Counted from the first letter of the stretch, positions 46,750 to 56,722 are shown. The stretch: DNA of 64,000 bases from Sphingomonas sp. NBWT7 (GCF_014217605.1 NZ_CP043639.1:1635501-1699500), one strand, 5' to 3'. The notes: generated from the letters alone by a model not told the origin. Made by a program: numbers and translations.

Positions 46750-48963
46750 ATGCAGCTTCGATACGCGCTGGCCGCGGCACTGGCGCTCACGTCGTGCAAC
46801 ACGGCGGCCACCAACGATACCGCCGCCGCCGATCGCAGCGGCACTACCGGCGCCGGCCGCGTGAACGCCGCCCTGCTCACCAGCGGCGGCGACGGCCGCG
46901 ACTGGGCGATGACGGGGTATAATTACCAGGAACAGCGCTACTCGCCGCTGACGCAGATCAACGCCGGCAACGTCGGCCAGCTCGGCCTTGCCTGGTATGC
47001 CGACATGCCCGACGCGCGCGGCCAAGAAGCCACCCCGATCGTCATCGATGGCAAGCTGTTCGTCACCGGGCCGTGGTCGAAGGTGTTCGCCTACGACGCA
47101 GGCACCGGGCAGAAGCTCTGGGAATTCGATCCCGGCGTGAACAAGGAAAAGGGCGTCCAGGCGTGCTGCGACGTCGTCAACCGCGGTGTCGCGGCGTGGA
47201 AGGGGCGGCTCTACCTCGGCACGATCGACGGCCGGCTGATCGCGCTCGATGCCGCGACGGGCAAGCAGGACTGGTCGATCCAGACCACCGACAATTCGAA
47301 GCCCTACACAATCACCGGCGCGCCGCGCGTGGTGAAGGACATGGTGATGATCGGCAACGGCGGCGCCGAGTTCGGCGTGCGCGGCTACGTCACCGCCTAT
47401 GATGCCGCGACAGGCGCGAAGAAGTGGCGCTTCTACACCGTCCCCAACCCCACCGGCGCGAAGGACGGCGAGGCGAGCGACGCGGCGATGGCCAAGGTCG
47501 CCCCCACCTGGTCGAAGAACGGCCAGTGGAAGCAATCGGGCGGCGGCGGCACCGTGTGGGATTCGATCGTCTACGATGCCGAACTCGACCAGCTCTATCT
47601 CGGCGTCGGCAACGGCTCGCCTTGGAACCACGGGCTGCGCAGCGAGGGTCAGGGCGACAACCTCTTCCTCTCGTCGATCGTCGCGCTGAAGCCCGACACC
47701 GGCCAATACGTCTGGCATTATCAGGAAACGCCCGGCGAGACGTGGGACTTCACTGCGACGCAACCGATCAACCTCGCCACGCTCATCATCGGCGGGCAGC
47801 AGCGGCGCGTGCTGATGCAGGCGCCCAAGAACGGTTTCTTCTACGTCGTCGATCGCACCAACGGAAAGCTCGTCAACGCCGGCCAGTTCATCCCCGGCGT
47901 CAACTGGGCGACGGGCTATGACATGAAGACCGGCCGCCCGATCGAGAATCCCGCCTCGCGCTTCTACAAGACGGGCAAGCCGTTCGTCGCGGTGCCGAGC
48001 GCGATTGCCGCGCACAATTGGCAGCCGATGAGCTTCAATCCCAAGGCCGGGCTCGCCTATATTCCGGCGCAGATCGTCGGCTCGGCGTATCTCAACCCGT
48101 CGTCGCCGCTCGATGCCGCGAAGCCGATCGGCTTCAACGTCGGCCAGGATCTCGGCAATGCGATGTATCCGCGCGATCCCGCGGCGGTGAAGGCCGCGAT
48201 CGCCGGCGCCACCGGGCGGCTGGTGGCGTGGGATCCCGTCGCCAACAAGGCGCGCTGGACGGTCGATTATCCGACGCCGTGGAACGGCGGCACGATGACC
48301 ACCGCGGGCAACCTCGTCTTCCAGGGTACGGCATTGGGCGAATTGCGCGCCTACACCGCCGATACCGGCAAGCAGGTGTTCTCCTACCCCGTCGGCACCG
48401 GCATCATGGCGGGCGCGTCGACCTTCATGATCGGCAACGAACAATATGTCGCGGTGCTCGCCGGGCGCGGCGGCGCGCTGCCGCTGTCGATCGGCTATGC
48501 GATCGGCAAGGCGCGCGACGTGCCCAACGTGCCGCGCCTGCTCGTCTTCAAGCTCGGCGGCACCGTCCAGCTGCCCGGCACGCAGCCGCAGGATTCGACC
48601 CCCGTCACCCTCCCCGCCAACACCGCGACGCCGCAGCAGGTGGCGCAAGGCCAGGCGCTGTTCGGCCGCTACTGCCAAGTCTGTCACGGCGCCAGCGCCG
48701 GCGGCGGCGGCGTGCTGCCCAACCTTCAGCGTTCGGGCACGCTGGCGGATGCCGATACGTGGAAGGCGATCCTGATCGACGGGATGCTCAAGGACAAGGG
48801 CATGGTCAGCTTCGCGCGCGTGCTCACGCCCGAGCAAGCGCAGCTCATCCGCCTCTACGTGATCGACGAGGCGCATTGGGCGCAGAAGAACCTCGCCAGT
48901 ACCAAAACGGTCGCCCCCGCCCCGGCGGCACAGAAGTCACCCGTGCCGACCGGCGTCCGCTGA
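46750..48963 (+). CDS. lipoprotein PQQ alcohol dehydrogenase with fused cytochrome c
   Basis: A 737-residue quinohemoprotein alcohol dehydrogenase. Cys16 in LTSC fits a lipobox, so it is probably a lipoprotein. The eight-bladed propeller carries the vicinal disulfide Cys139-Cys140, the Ca2+ ligand Glu207 (GNGGAEFG) and the catalytic Asp333 in TWDFTATQ. Residue +2 is Thr, not the Asp that marks lanthanide XoxF enzymes. A C-terminal cytochrome c domain has CQVCH (Cys642, Cys645, His646) and a Met ligand candidate in GMVSF. It oxidises alcohols in the periplasm and passes electrons to the respiratory chain. GGGGAGAGGG precedes the ATG. Confidence 0.92.
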   Translation: MQLRYALAAALALTSCNTAATNDTAAADRSGTTGAGRVNAALLTSGGDGRDWAMTGYNYQEQRYSPLTQINAGNVGQLGLAWYADMPDARGQEATPIVIDGKLFVTGPWSKVFAYDAGTGQKLWEFDPGVNKEKGVQACCDVVNRGVAAWKGRLYLGTIDGRLIALDAATGKQDWSIQTTDNSKPYTITGAPRVVKDMVMIGNGGAEFGVRGYVTAYDAATGAKKWRFYTVPNPTGAKDGEASDAAMAKVAPTWSKNGQWKQSGGGGTVWDSIVYDAELDQLYLGVGNGSPWNHGLRSEGQGDNLFLSSIVALKPDTGQYVWHYQETPGETWDFTATQPINLATLIIGGQQRRVLMQAPKNGFFYVVDRTNGKLVNAGQFIPGVNWATGYDMKTGRPIENPASRFYKTGKPFVAVPSAIAAHNWQPMSFNPKAGLAYIPAQIVGSAYLNPSSPLDAAKPIGFNVGQDLGNAMYPRDPAAVKAAIAGATGRLVAWDPVANKARWTVDYPTPWNGGTMTTAGNLVFQGTALGELRAYTADTGKQVFSYPVGTGIMAGASTFMIGNEQYVAVLAGRGGALPLSIGYAIGKARDVPNVPRLLVFKLGGTVQLPGTQPQDSTPVTLPANTATPQQVAQGQALFGRYCQVCHGASAGGGGVLPNLQRSGTLADADTWKAILIDGMLKDKGMVSFARVLTPEQAQLIRLYVIDEAHWAQKNLASTKTVAPAPAAQKSPVPTGVR

Positions 48964-48970
48964 AACCCCC

Positions 48971-48997
48971 GCACCCCCTAGTATGCTCGGGGGGTGC
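48971..48997 (+). terminator. hairpin after the PQQ dehydrogenase
   Basis: GCACCCCC (48971-48978) pairs with GGGGGTGC (48990-48997) around an 11-base loop, eight bases after the stop. A terminator is most likely; it could also be a regulator site of the glnBA leader. Confidence 0.5.
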
Positions 48998-49043
48998 TCT
49001 TGGGCGCGCGGGGTATGCCCTTTTGCTATGCATCCGGCGTGGC

Positions 49044-49518
<475 letters not shown>

Positions 49519-49604
49519 TCCACCGCCGGGTGCTCCCCAGCCGCCCCGTCATCACGACCGCCGATCGTTCAGTCGGCGGCGTAACCGCAAGGAAGAGAAT
49601 AGAC

Positions 49605-51017
49605 ATGGCCACCACCGCCAACGACATCATCAAGAAGATCAAGGACGAGGAGATCGAGTGGGTCGACCTGCGCTTCACCGATCCCAAGGGTAAGTGGCAG
49701 CACCTAACCATGGTCTCGTCGGTGATGGGCGAGGACGAGTGGACCGACGGCCTCATGTTCGACGGCTCGTCGATCGAGGGCTGGAAGGCGATCAACGAGA
49801 GCGACATGATCCTCAAGCCGGATCTCGACGCCGTCTACACCGATCCCTTCTCGGCCACCCCGATGCTGATCGTGTTCTGCGACATCGTCGAGCCGTCGAC
49901 CGGCGAGGGCTATGCCCGCGATCCGCGCACCACCGCGAAGCGCGCCGAGGCATACGTCAAGTCGACCGGGATCGGTGACACGGTCTACGTCGGCCCCGAA
50001 GCCGAATTCTTCATGTTCGACGACGTGCGCTTCGACACGTCGTACAACCAGTCGTACTTCAAGATCGACGATATCGAGCTGCCGACCAACACCGGCCGCG
50101 AATATGAGGGCGGCAACCTCGCGCACCGTCCGCGCGCCAAGGGCGGCTATTTCCCCGTCGCGCCGGTCGACAGCGCGGTCGACATCCGCGGCGAGATGGT
50201 CACCACCATGCTCGAAATGGGCCTGCCGTGCGACAAGCACCACCACGAGGTCGCCGCCGCGCAGCACGAGCTCGGCCTCACCTTCGGCACGCTGACCACC
50301 ACCGCCGATCGCATGCAGATCTACAAGTATGTCGTGCACCAGGTCGCGCATGCCTATGGCAAGTCGGCGACCTTTATGCCCAAGCCGATCAAGGAGGATA
50401 ACGGCTCGGGCATGCACACCCACTTCTCGATCTGGGAAGGCAAGACGCCGCTGTTCGCCGGCAACGGCTATGCCGGCCTCTCCGAGACGTGCCTCTATTT
50501 CATCGGCGGCATCATCAAGCATGCCAAGGCGATCAACGCCTTCACCAACCCCACTACCAACAGCTACAAGCGGCTGGTGCCGGGCTATGAGGCGCCGGTG
50601 CTGCTCGCCTATTCGGCGCGCAACCGCTCGGCCTCGTGCCGCATCCCCTACGGCACCGGCCCGAAGTCGAAGCGCGTCGAGGTGCGTTTCCCCGATGCGA
50701 TGGCGAACCCGTACCTCGCCTATGCCGCGCTGCTGATGGCCGGCCTCGACGGCATCCAGAACCGCATCCATCCCGGCGAGGCGATGGACAAGAACCTCTA
50801 CGATCTGCCCCCGGCCGAACTCGCCGAGGTCCCCACCGTCTGCGCCAGCCTGCGCGAGGCGCTGGAAAGCCTGCTCGCCGACCACGATTTCCTGCTGAAG
50901 GGCGACGTGTTCACCAAGGACCAGATCGAGGCCTATGTCGAACTCAAGTGGGCCGAAGTCGCCCGCTGGGAAATGACGCCAAGCCCAGTCGAATACGACA
51001 TGTACTACAGCGCGTGA
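49605..51017 (+). CDS. glnA: glutamine synthetase, type I
   Basis: A 470-residue GS-I enzyme that makes glutamine from glutamate, ammonia and ATP; the complex is a dodecamer. The beta-Grasp N-terminus has [10 protein letters not shown], the metal and substrate motifs [15 protein letters not shown] and [10 protein letters not shown] follow, and the adenylylation Tyr399 is in NLYDLPP, so it can be switched off by GlnE. AAGGAAG precedes the ATG. It follows glnB as one sigma-54-driven unit. A terminator hairpin lies 105 bases after the stop. Confidence 0.96.
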   Translation: MATTANDIIKKIKDEEIEWVDLRFTDPKGKWQHLTMVSSVMGEDEWTDGLMFDGSSIEGWKAINESDMILKPDLDAVYTDPFSATPMLIVFCDIVEPSTGEGYARDPRTTAKRAEAYVKSTGIGDTVYVGPEAEFFMFDDVRFDTSYNQSYFKIDDIELPTNTGREYEGGNLAHRPRAKGGYFPVAPVDSAVDIRGEMVTTMLEMGLPCDKHHHEVAAAQHELGLTFGTLTTTADRMQIYKYVVHQVAHAYGKSATFMPKPIKEDNGSGMHTHFSIWEGKTPLFAGNGYAGLSETCLYFIGGIIKHAKAINAFTNPTTNSYKRLVPGYEAPVLLAYSARNRSASCRIPYGTGPKSKRVEVRFPDAMANPYLAYAALLMAGLDGIQNRIHPGEAMDKNLYDLPPAELAEVPTVCASLREALESLLADHDFLLKGDVFTKDQIEAYVELKWAEVARWEMTPSPVEYDMYYSA

Positions 51018-51122
51018 GCGGCATGCGGGTAGCGCAAGCGACCCGCACGACCGCGAACGCCGGCCGACCCCGCTACAGCGAGGATCGACGACGCGGCTTC
51101 GCCGCGGTGTGGTTTAAGAGAA

Positions 51123-51148
51123 AGGCGTCCGGTGAAAGCCGGGCGCCT
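51123..51148 (+). terminator. terminator hairpin after glnA
   Basis: AGGCGTCCGG pairs with CCGGGCGCCT (10 pairs, one wobble) around a six-base loop, then a CCTCTTC tract follows. Confidence 0.65.
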
Positions 51149-51297
51149 CCTCTTCATCACGATGCGCGCAAGCCGAGTCCTGCGCCAAAGCCCGCCTCTT
51201 GCCCGATCGGTACAGACTTCTCACGCAAAGCGTCCTCTTACGCCCAATTGCGGACTTTCGACGATGTGCTAGCGAATCAAAAACGGGGATTCTATTC

Positions 51298-52041
51298 ATG
51301 CGCGTCCACCCTCCCAAGCCTTTGCACGGCTGGCGCGAGTTCTTCGGGGAGGTAGGGATTATCGTCATGGGCGTCCTCATCGCCTTGGGCGCTGAGCAAG
51401 TAGTGGAGAACTTTCACTGGCAGGATAAGGCGAATTATGCTCGTGAAGCCTTAAGATCGGAACTGCAAGACGCCTACTTCCAAGCAGCCGAGCGGATAGA
51501 AGTGACGCCGTGTTTAATCACGCAAATCGAACAGCTGCAAAGTCGGGTTCTTTCGTCGACCGACCGCCTGAACAAGGCGCCGGTATTCCCCAGTAGATTT
51601 GGTCCAATCACCTTCCGGCATCCTGTCAGACCTTGGACCGATACTATCTGGCAAAGTGTTCTAACGGAGCAAGTGACATCACATCTTGCACCAGCCGAAA
51701 GAGAAAATCTCTCCTCCGCTTATCGTTCTCTTGCTCAATTGCGAGCAGCAAATGAGAAAGAGAATGAACAGGAAGGCGCGTTTCAAATGCTCGCATCAGC
51801 AATTCCGCTCGACGCTAGTTTACGCGCACACCTCCTTGAGACACTCGCGAATGAGCGGTGGCGAGCGCAGTATATGAACTTGGTCGCCGGTCAAATCAGC
51901 ATCCGTATCAAAAAAATCGATGGAAGCATTGGAAGTGGCAAAGGCTATTCCGACTGGCGACGCGCCATGGCTGGGCCTGACACAACCGCAACTTGGTGTC
52001 GCGCTCAACGCTTACCATTGTCCATGCAGCACTCAGCGTAG
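51298..52041 (+). CDS. membrane-anchored hypothetical protein of low G+C
   Basis: A 247-residue protein of a sphingomonad-style family starting MRVHPPKPLHGWREFFGEVGIIVMGVLIALG: a short basic head, one membrane helix (about 20-33) and a helical outer part with two conserved Trp/Arg blocks (FHWQDKANYAREAL and RPWTDTIWQ). No function is known to me. Its G+C is clearly lower than that of all neighbours and its codon use differs, which suggests acquisition or relaxed selection. The ATG at 51298 is chosen because it starts the family motif; the ribosome-binding site is weak. Confidence 0.75.
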   Translation: MRVHPPKPLHGWREFFGEVGIIVMGVLIALGAEQVVENFHWQDKANYAREALRSELQDAYFQAAERIEVTPCLITQIEQLQSRVLSSTDRLNKAPVFPSRFGPITFRHPVRPWTDTIWQSVLTEQVTSHLAPAERENLSSAYRSLAQLRAANEKENEQEGAFQMLASAIPLDASLRAHLLETLANERWRAQYMNLVAGQISIRIKKIDGSIGSGKGYSDWRRAMAGPDTTATWCRAQRLPLSMQHSA

Positions 52042-52239
52042 GCCGCGCCCTATAATCGCTGTGTGGCAGCTTTCCTCCCAATACGGCCACCCCGAGCGCC
52101 ACTCCTCGCTGTTGGCGAAGCCAGTATCAACCGCACGCATGATCGATCCGCTTCGCCGCGGGCGTCCCGCAGCCCAACCGCTCGAAACTGCGTCGGCGCC
52201 GGGGTCAGCCGAAACAGCAGCCCCCGCCCCGCACAGATT

Positions 52240-52992
52240 CTAAAACGTCACCGCCACCCGCGCCGTCACTTTGTCGCCCACGTGCCGCGCCCCCGCGAAC
52301 CGTGACGCCACCAGCCGGTCGCGCGCGATGTCGGTGCCGGTATAGACAACGCCGATCGTCAGCGGCCCGGTGATATGGTCGACGCCGAGCGACCAGTCGG
52401 CGTAGCTGCCCCCCGGCCGCAGCCGCGCTGCGCGGCGCGGATCGTCGACCGAGCCCGACGAGTGGCCGACGCCGCCGTGCAGCGTGAACGGCGTCGCCGG
52501 CACCCCGACCCGCGCGCGTGCGCCGACCCACAGATTGTCGCCGCCGATCGCCGCCTGATCGGGGGCGTAACGCGCGTCGACGCCGATCTCCGCCGGCCCC
52601 AGCAGGTAGCTCGCACCCAGCCCGCCCTCGACGTAATCGAGCCGCTCGGCCGCGCCGACGAACAGATGCCCCGTCACGAACCCGTCGAGCCGCAGCCCGC
52701 TGCCGATGTCGCCACCGAAGCCGCTCGTCACGTCCGCCACCGCGTCCGCCCCGCCGTGGCGCGGGTCGCCGCGCGTGCCGGTGAGGCGCACGCCAAGGTC
52801 GAACCCTGCCGGCAGCCCCGCGCGCACGCTCGCCGCGGGTGCAAGGTCTCCGTCGCTCCAGCTGATCCCGCGCCGCCGCTCGTCGGTCGATGCCTCGACG
52901 CTCGCGCCGAGCGACACCTGTCCCGTCGCCGCCATCGGCACCGCCGCCGCGATCGTCGCGGCGGCGGCTACCAATATATTTGCAACCTGCAT
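52240..52992 (-). CDS. TorF-like outer-membrane porin
   Basis: A 250-residue secreted beta-barrel (signal peptide about 1-23) of the TorF/Gcw_chp putative porin family: alternating polar and hydrophobic strands, Gly/Asp turns, and a C-terminal Phe (ARVAVTF) as outer-membrane barrels have. The solute is unknown. It begins one base after the stop of the upstream gene at 52994-53422, so the two are translationally coupled. The small size fits an eight- to ten-strand barrel. Confidence 0.75.
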   Translation of the reverse strand: MQVANILVAAAATIAAAVPMAATGQVSLGASVEASTDERRRGISWSDGDLAPAASVRAGLPAGFDLGVRLTGTRGDPRHGGADAVADVTSGFGGDIGSGLRLDGFVTGHLFVGAAERLDYVEGGLGASYLLGPAEIGVDARYAPDQAAIGGDNLWVGARARVGVPATPFTLHGGVGHSSGSVDDPRRAARLRPGGSYADWSLGVDHITGPLTIGVVYTGTDIARDRLVASRFAGARHVGDKVTARVAVTF

Positions 52993-52993
52993 C

Positions 52994-53422
52994 TCAGCCG
53001 CACGCCGGCGCGTGAACGCGATCTAGCTCGAGCGCGAGCGCGCCGCGATCCTCCGCCGCGACCGCCAGCAGATGCTCGCGCATCTCGCTGCTGCGCATCG
53101 CCACCTCCTGCGCGATCGCGCCGCGCTGCGTGTCGCACCAGCCCGGGCGCGTGCCGCTGATCGGCGTCTCGCTGGCGATCGCGCGCTTCAGCACGTGGCC
53201 CGCGCTGCTGCGCGCCTCGCGCTCTACGGTGAGTTTCGCGGTCCACGCGCAGCGCAGCGTCGCGGGGCGGCCGGGTGCGCCCGCCGCGCCGATCTGGCGA
53301 TGCGCGAGCGCGGCGTCGCTGCGATAGGTCACCTCGACGCGGTGGCCGCCGTGGTCGATCTCGACGCGGTGGTGATCGATCATCGGGGTGCCGAGCAGCA
53401 GCCCGGCGAAGAAGATGGACAT
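52994..53422 (-). CDS. small protein co-translated with the TorF-like porin
   Basis: A 142-residue protein I do not recognise. It starts MSIFFAGLLLG, a possible short membrane or signal segment (about 2-14), then a His/Asp-rich stretch (MIDHHRVEIDHGGHRVEVTYR) and a cysteine pair in the middle and end (RCAWTAK, GWCDTQRG, APACG). It has a strong AGGAGG ribosome-binding site six bases before the ATG, and its stop is one base from the porin start. Its role is probably tied to the porin. Confidence 0.65.
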   Translation of the reverse strand: MSIFFAGLLLGTPMIDHHRVEIDHGGHRVEVTYRSDAALAHRQIGAAGAPGRPATLRCAWTAKLTVEREARSSAGHVLKRAIASETPISGTRPGWCDTQRGAIAQEVAMRSSEMREHLLAVAAEDRGALALELDRVHAPACG

Positions 53423-53642
53423 GGTTTGCCTCCTGCAGGGCGGCCGGCTTTTGCGCCAGCTCGCCGGTACCGCGCAGGACGGGCGCGGCACCACGTCAAC
53501 CGATGGCAGACCGCGTGCGTTCAACGCAATCGGCAAGGCAACGATTTCTAACAATCGCGCCATCTTGTCCGCACCCGCGCGGCCCGCCGGGGCCGCACCC
53601 CAGCCGCGCCGCCAATCGCCATCCCGGCCCACCGCCGCACCC

Positions 53643-53675
53643 GCTGGCCACCCCCGCTGGCCACCCCCGCTGGCC
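53643..53675 (+). repeat. 13-bp tandem repeat, 2.5 copies
   Basis: GCTGGCCACCCCC is repeated with a period of 13 (53643, 53656, 53669), just before the M20 peptidase gene. It is a small simple repeat that could vary by slippage. Confidence 0.7.
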
Positions 53676-53706
53676 GCCGCAACGATCGGCTGATAGCCTC
53701 GCGCGC

Positions 53707-55014
53707 ATGCACCGCCTCCTGCTCTTCGCCGTTCCGCTCGCACTCGCTGCCACCCCGGCCCCCGCCGCCCCCACCGCCGCGCAGGCGAAGATGCGGGCCG
53801 CGATCGCCGCAGAGGTGCCGCGGCACGAGGCGCTGCTCGAGAAGCTCGTCCGTCAGAACTCCGGCAGCCTCAACCTCGCCGGGGTCAAGGCGGTGGGCGA
53901 GATGATGCGCACCGAGCTCGAACCGCTCGGCTTCCGGGTCGAATGGGTCGACATGGCGGCAACGGGCCGTGCCGGTCACATCGTCGCGACGCACACTGGC
54001 AACGGCCGTGGCCAGCGCGTGCTGATGATCAGCCATCTCGATACCGTGTTCGAGCCCGACAGCGGCTTCACCGGCTGGTCGCGCGAGGGCAGCAAGGTCA
54101 CCGGCCCCGGCGTGGGCGATGACAAGGGCGGGCTCGTCGTCATCGTCGCCGCGCTGCGCGCGATGCAGGCTGCTGGTACGCTCAAGGGTGCCGACATCAA
54201 GGTCGTCCTCACCGGCGACGAGGAGAAGACCGGCACGCCGCTCGGCGCCGCGCGCCGCGATCTCGTCGAAGCCGGCAAATGGGCCGACGTCGCGCTCGAA
54301 TACGAAAATGTCGCGACCGACGCGGGCCGCGAACTCGCCACCACGGCGCGGCGCAGCTCGACCAATTGGGAGATCGTCGCCACCGGCCGCACCGGCCATT
54401 CGAGCGGCATCTTCAACGCCTCGCTCGGCTATGGCGCAACGTACGAAATGGCGCGCATCCTCGACGAGTTCCGCCGCACGCTGCCCGAGCCAAACCTCAC
54501 CTTCAACGTCGGGGTGCTCGTCGGCGGCACCCCCGCCGCGCTCGACGACGTTGGCGTCAAGGGCCGCGCGGAGGGCAAGACCAACGTCATCCCCGCCAGA
54601 TCCGTCGCGCGCGGCGACCTGCGCAGCCTGACGCCCGAGCAGGACGCACGCGTCCAGGCGGCGATGACGGCAATCGTCGCCAAGCATTTGCCCGGCACCG
54701 ATGCGTCGATCCGCTTCTTCGAGGGCTATCCCTCGATGCCCCCCACCGCCGCCAACCGCGCGCTGATGGCCGAGCTAAACGCCGTCAACCGAGAGCTCGG
54801 CCTGCCCGAGATGGCGGAGATGGATCCGGCGAAGCGCGGCGCCGCGGATTCGAGCTTCGTCGCCGCCGATGCGGTCACGATGGGCGGGCTCGGCGCGGCG
54901 GGCGGCGGCGCGCACGCGGTCGGCGAATGGGTCGATCTCGCCAGCCTGTCGCGCCAGGCGCTGCGTAACGCCGCGCTCGTCTCGCGCCTCACCGCAACCG
55001 CCCGCCGCAAATAA
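53707..55014 (+). CDS. secreted M20-family metallopeptidase
   Basis: A 435-residue exported zinc hydrolase (signal peptide about 1-20) of the M20 family, resembling glutamate carboxypeptidase. The active-site set is visible: His110 and Asp112 (ISHLDTVFE), Asp138 (GVGDDKGG), Glu172 and Glu173 (LTGDEEKTG), and a late histidine in GGGAHAVGEW. A dimerisation domain lies in the middle (about 215-330). It removes a C-terminal or blocked amino acid from a peptide in the periplasm; the substrate is unknown. It diverges from the TorF-linked gene. Confidence 0.88.
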   Translation: MHRLLLFAVPLALAATPAPAAPTAAQAKMRAAIAAEVPRHEALLEKLVRQNSGSLNLAGVKAVGEMMRTELEPLGFRVEWVDMAATGRAGHIVATHTGNGRGQRVLMISHLDTVFEPDSGFTGWSREGSKVTGPGVGDDKGGLVVIVAALRAMQAAGTLKGADIKVVLTGDEEKTGTPLGAARRDLVEAGKWADVALEYENVATDAGRELATTARRSSTNWEIVATGRTGHSSGIFNASLGYGATYEMARILDEFRRTLPEPNLTFNVGVLVGGTPAALDDVGVKGRAEGKTNVIPARSVARGDLRSLTPEQDARVQAAMTAIVAKHLPGTDASIRFFEGYPSMPPTAANRALMAELNAVNRELGLPEMAEMDPAKRGAADSSFVAADAVTMGGLGAAGGGAHAVGEWVDLASLSRQALRNAALVSRLTATARRK

Positions 55015-55083
55015 CCGCTCTCGCGGCGTGCGCGCCGCAACGATGCGCCACCAGCCTCGTTCAGCAATCCGAAAGGATTGCGG

Positions 55084-55530
55084 ATGCGGCGGTCGGTTGC
55101 CGGACCTCTTCTCGTTGCGCTCGCCTGCGCGGTACCTGCGGCAGCGCAGCCAAGTCCCGCCACGCCGCGCGCCTGGTGGGGCGACTATCGCTACGTCTGG
55201 AACGGCGGGCGCACCGCTGGTGGATCGGGCGTCGTCGTCACCTATGATCTAGGTCTCGGCGCGGGCGGCTGCCGCATCACCGCGCGCGGCTATCAGACCG
55301 ATGAGACGATCCGCTGCACTGCCGTTCCCCGCGCCGGCGTGCTGGACATCAACTTCGCGAGCTTTGGCGACGGCGCGCTGCGCAACAAATATGGTGTCGC
55401 CGTCTATCGCCCCGGCGAACGGCTTTTCTCGCTATCCAACCGCCGTGGCACGATCTGGACCGGCTGGGGCAGCTACAGCCCATGGGAAAATGATCGCCCG
55501 CTTGGCCGCCACTTCCGGAAGGTCGCGTGA
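55084..55530 (+). CDS. small secreted hypothetical protein
   Basis: A 148-residue protein with a signal peptide (about 1-23, ending AAAQ) and a beta-rich mature part (WWGDYRYVWNGGRTAGGSGVVVTYDLGLGAGGCRI) with two cysteines that could form a disulfide. The C-terminus (WTGWGSYSPWENDRPLGRHFRKVA) is aromatic-rich. I do not recognise a family. AAAGGA lies six bases before the ATG. It stands alone downstream of the M20 gene. Confidence 0.6.
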   Translation: MRRSVAGPLLVALACAVPAAAQPSPATPRAWWGDYRYVWNGGRTAGGSGVVVTYDLGLGAGGCRITARGYQTDETIRCTAVPRAGVLDINFASFGDGALRNKYGVAVYRPGERLFSLSNRRGTIWTGWGSYSPWENDRPLGRHFRKVA

Positions 55531-55708
55531 CGCCCGACGCGCCGCAGATGCGCCTGCCCTACCGCACGGCCGCGCCGACAGCCCACGCGCCGATACCGAG
55601 CAACGCCGATCAGCGCGGCGCTACGTCGCCCCGCCTTACTGACCACGATCTGACGCCTGCCACGTCCTTCACTCGTTCCCTTCTCACACCGATTCCAGGA
55701 ATTGCCGC

Positions 55709-56683
55709 ATGACCGATGCCAGCCGCCGAGACGTTCTGAAGGGCAGCGCCGTCGCCGGCGCCGGCCTCGCCGCCGCCCCCGTCCTCGCGCAGCCCGCGCG
55801 CCGCCCGACGCCCGATCCAAAGACCGCCTACACCAGCCAGCCGTTCCCCGAGCAGCGCCAGAAATGGCCCGCGCTTCAGCGCGACATGCAGCCCGTCCCC
55901 GATTGCGGCGAGCGCAGCTATCGCGGCTCGGGCCGGCTGCAGGGCATGAAGGCGCTGGTGACGGGGGGCGACAGCGGGATCGGCCGCGCCGCCGTGATCG
56001 CCTTCGCGCGCGAGGGCGCCGACGTCGCGATCAACTATTTCCCGACCGAGGAGCCCGACGCGCAGGATATCGCCAAGCTGCTGCGCGCGGAGGGGCGCAA
56101 GATCGTCCTCATTCCCGGCGATCTCACCAACGCCAAATTCTGCGCCGATCTCGTCACGCGCGCCAATCGCGAGCTCGGCGGGCTCGACATCGTCGTCAAC
56201 AACGCCGCGTACCAGCAGTCGAAGGCGTCGATCGACGAGATCACCCCCGAACAGTTCGATCGCACGATGAAGACCAACGTCTATGCGATGTTCCACATCT
56301 GCAAGGCGGCGGTGCCGCTGCTCAAGCCGGGTGCGACGATCATCAACACGCTGTCGGTCAATTCGTACAATCCGGGCGAGGAGCTGCTCGACTATGCGAC
56401 GACGAAGGGCGCGCAGCTGATCTTTACCAAGGGGCTCGCCAAGCAGCTCGGGTCGCGCGGCATCCGCGTCAACGGCGTCGCGCCCGGCCCGGTATGGACG
56501 CCGCTGCAGGTCGCCGGCGGGCAGCTTCCCGGCAAGATGGGCGAGTTCGGGCAGGATACGCCGCTCGGCCGCGCCGGCCAGCCCGCCGAATTCGGCGCGA
56601 TCTGGGTCGCGCTCGCCGATCCGACGACCAGCTTCACCAGCGGCAGCGTGTTCGGCGCCAACGGCGGCACCGGCGTGGTCTGA
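55709..56683 (+). CDS. Tat-exported SDR-family oxidoreductase
   Basis: A 324-residue short-chain dehydrogenase with an unusual N-terminus: a twin-arginine signal SRRDVLKG (about 5-12) followed by a hydrophobic stretch (about 14-27), so the protein is probably folded before export to the periplasm. The cofactor motif TGGDSGIG is at 85-92, NNAA at about 164, and the catalytic triad Ser216, Tyr229, Lys233 (YATTK). Most SDR enzymes are cytosolic. The substrate is unknown. A terminator follows before the convergent metH gene. Confidence 0.88.
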   Translation: MTDASRRDVLKGSAVAGAGLAAAPVLAQPARRPTPDPKTAYTSQPFPEQRQKWPALQRDMQPVPDCGERSYRGSGRLQGMKALVTGGDSGIGRAAVIAFAREGADVAINYFPTEEPDAQDIAKLLRAEGRKIVLIPGDLTNAKFCADLVTRANRELGGLDIVVNNAAYQQSKASIDEITPEQFDRTMKTNVYAMFHICKAAVPLLKPGATIINTLSVNSYNPGEELLDYATTKGAQLIFTKGLAKQLGSRGIRVNGVAPGPVWTPLQVAGGQLPGKMGEFGQDTPLGRAGQPAEFGAIWVALADPTTSFTSGSVFGANGGTGVV

Positions 56684-56697
56684 TCGCAAAAGCCACC

Positions 56698-56722
56698 CCG
56701 CCCCGGAGCATCGCCGGGGCGG
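56698..56722. terminator. terminator hairpin between SDR and metH genes
   Basis: CCGCCCCGG pairs with CCGGGGCGG (9 bp) with a seven-base loop, 15 bases after the SDR stop and ten before the metH stop; the genes converge here. Confidence 0.6.

Noticed and set aside
45709..48876. 1055-residue minus-strand open frame across map and the PQQ dehydrogenase
   Set aside because: It is antisense to two strongly supported genes; composition is typical of a shadow frame.
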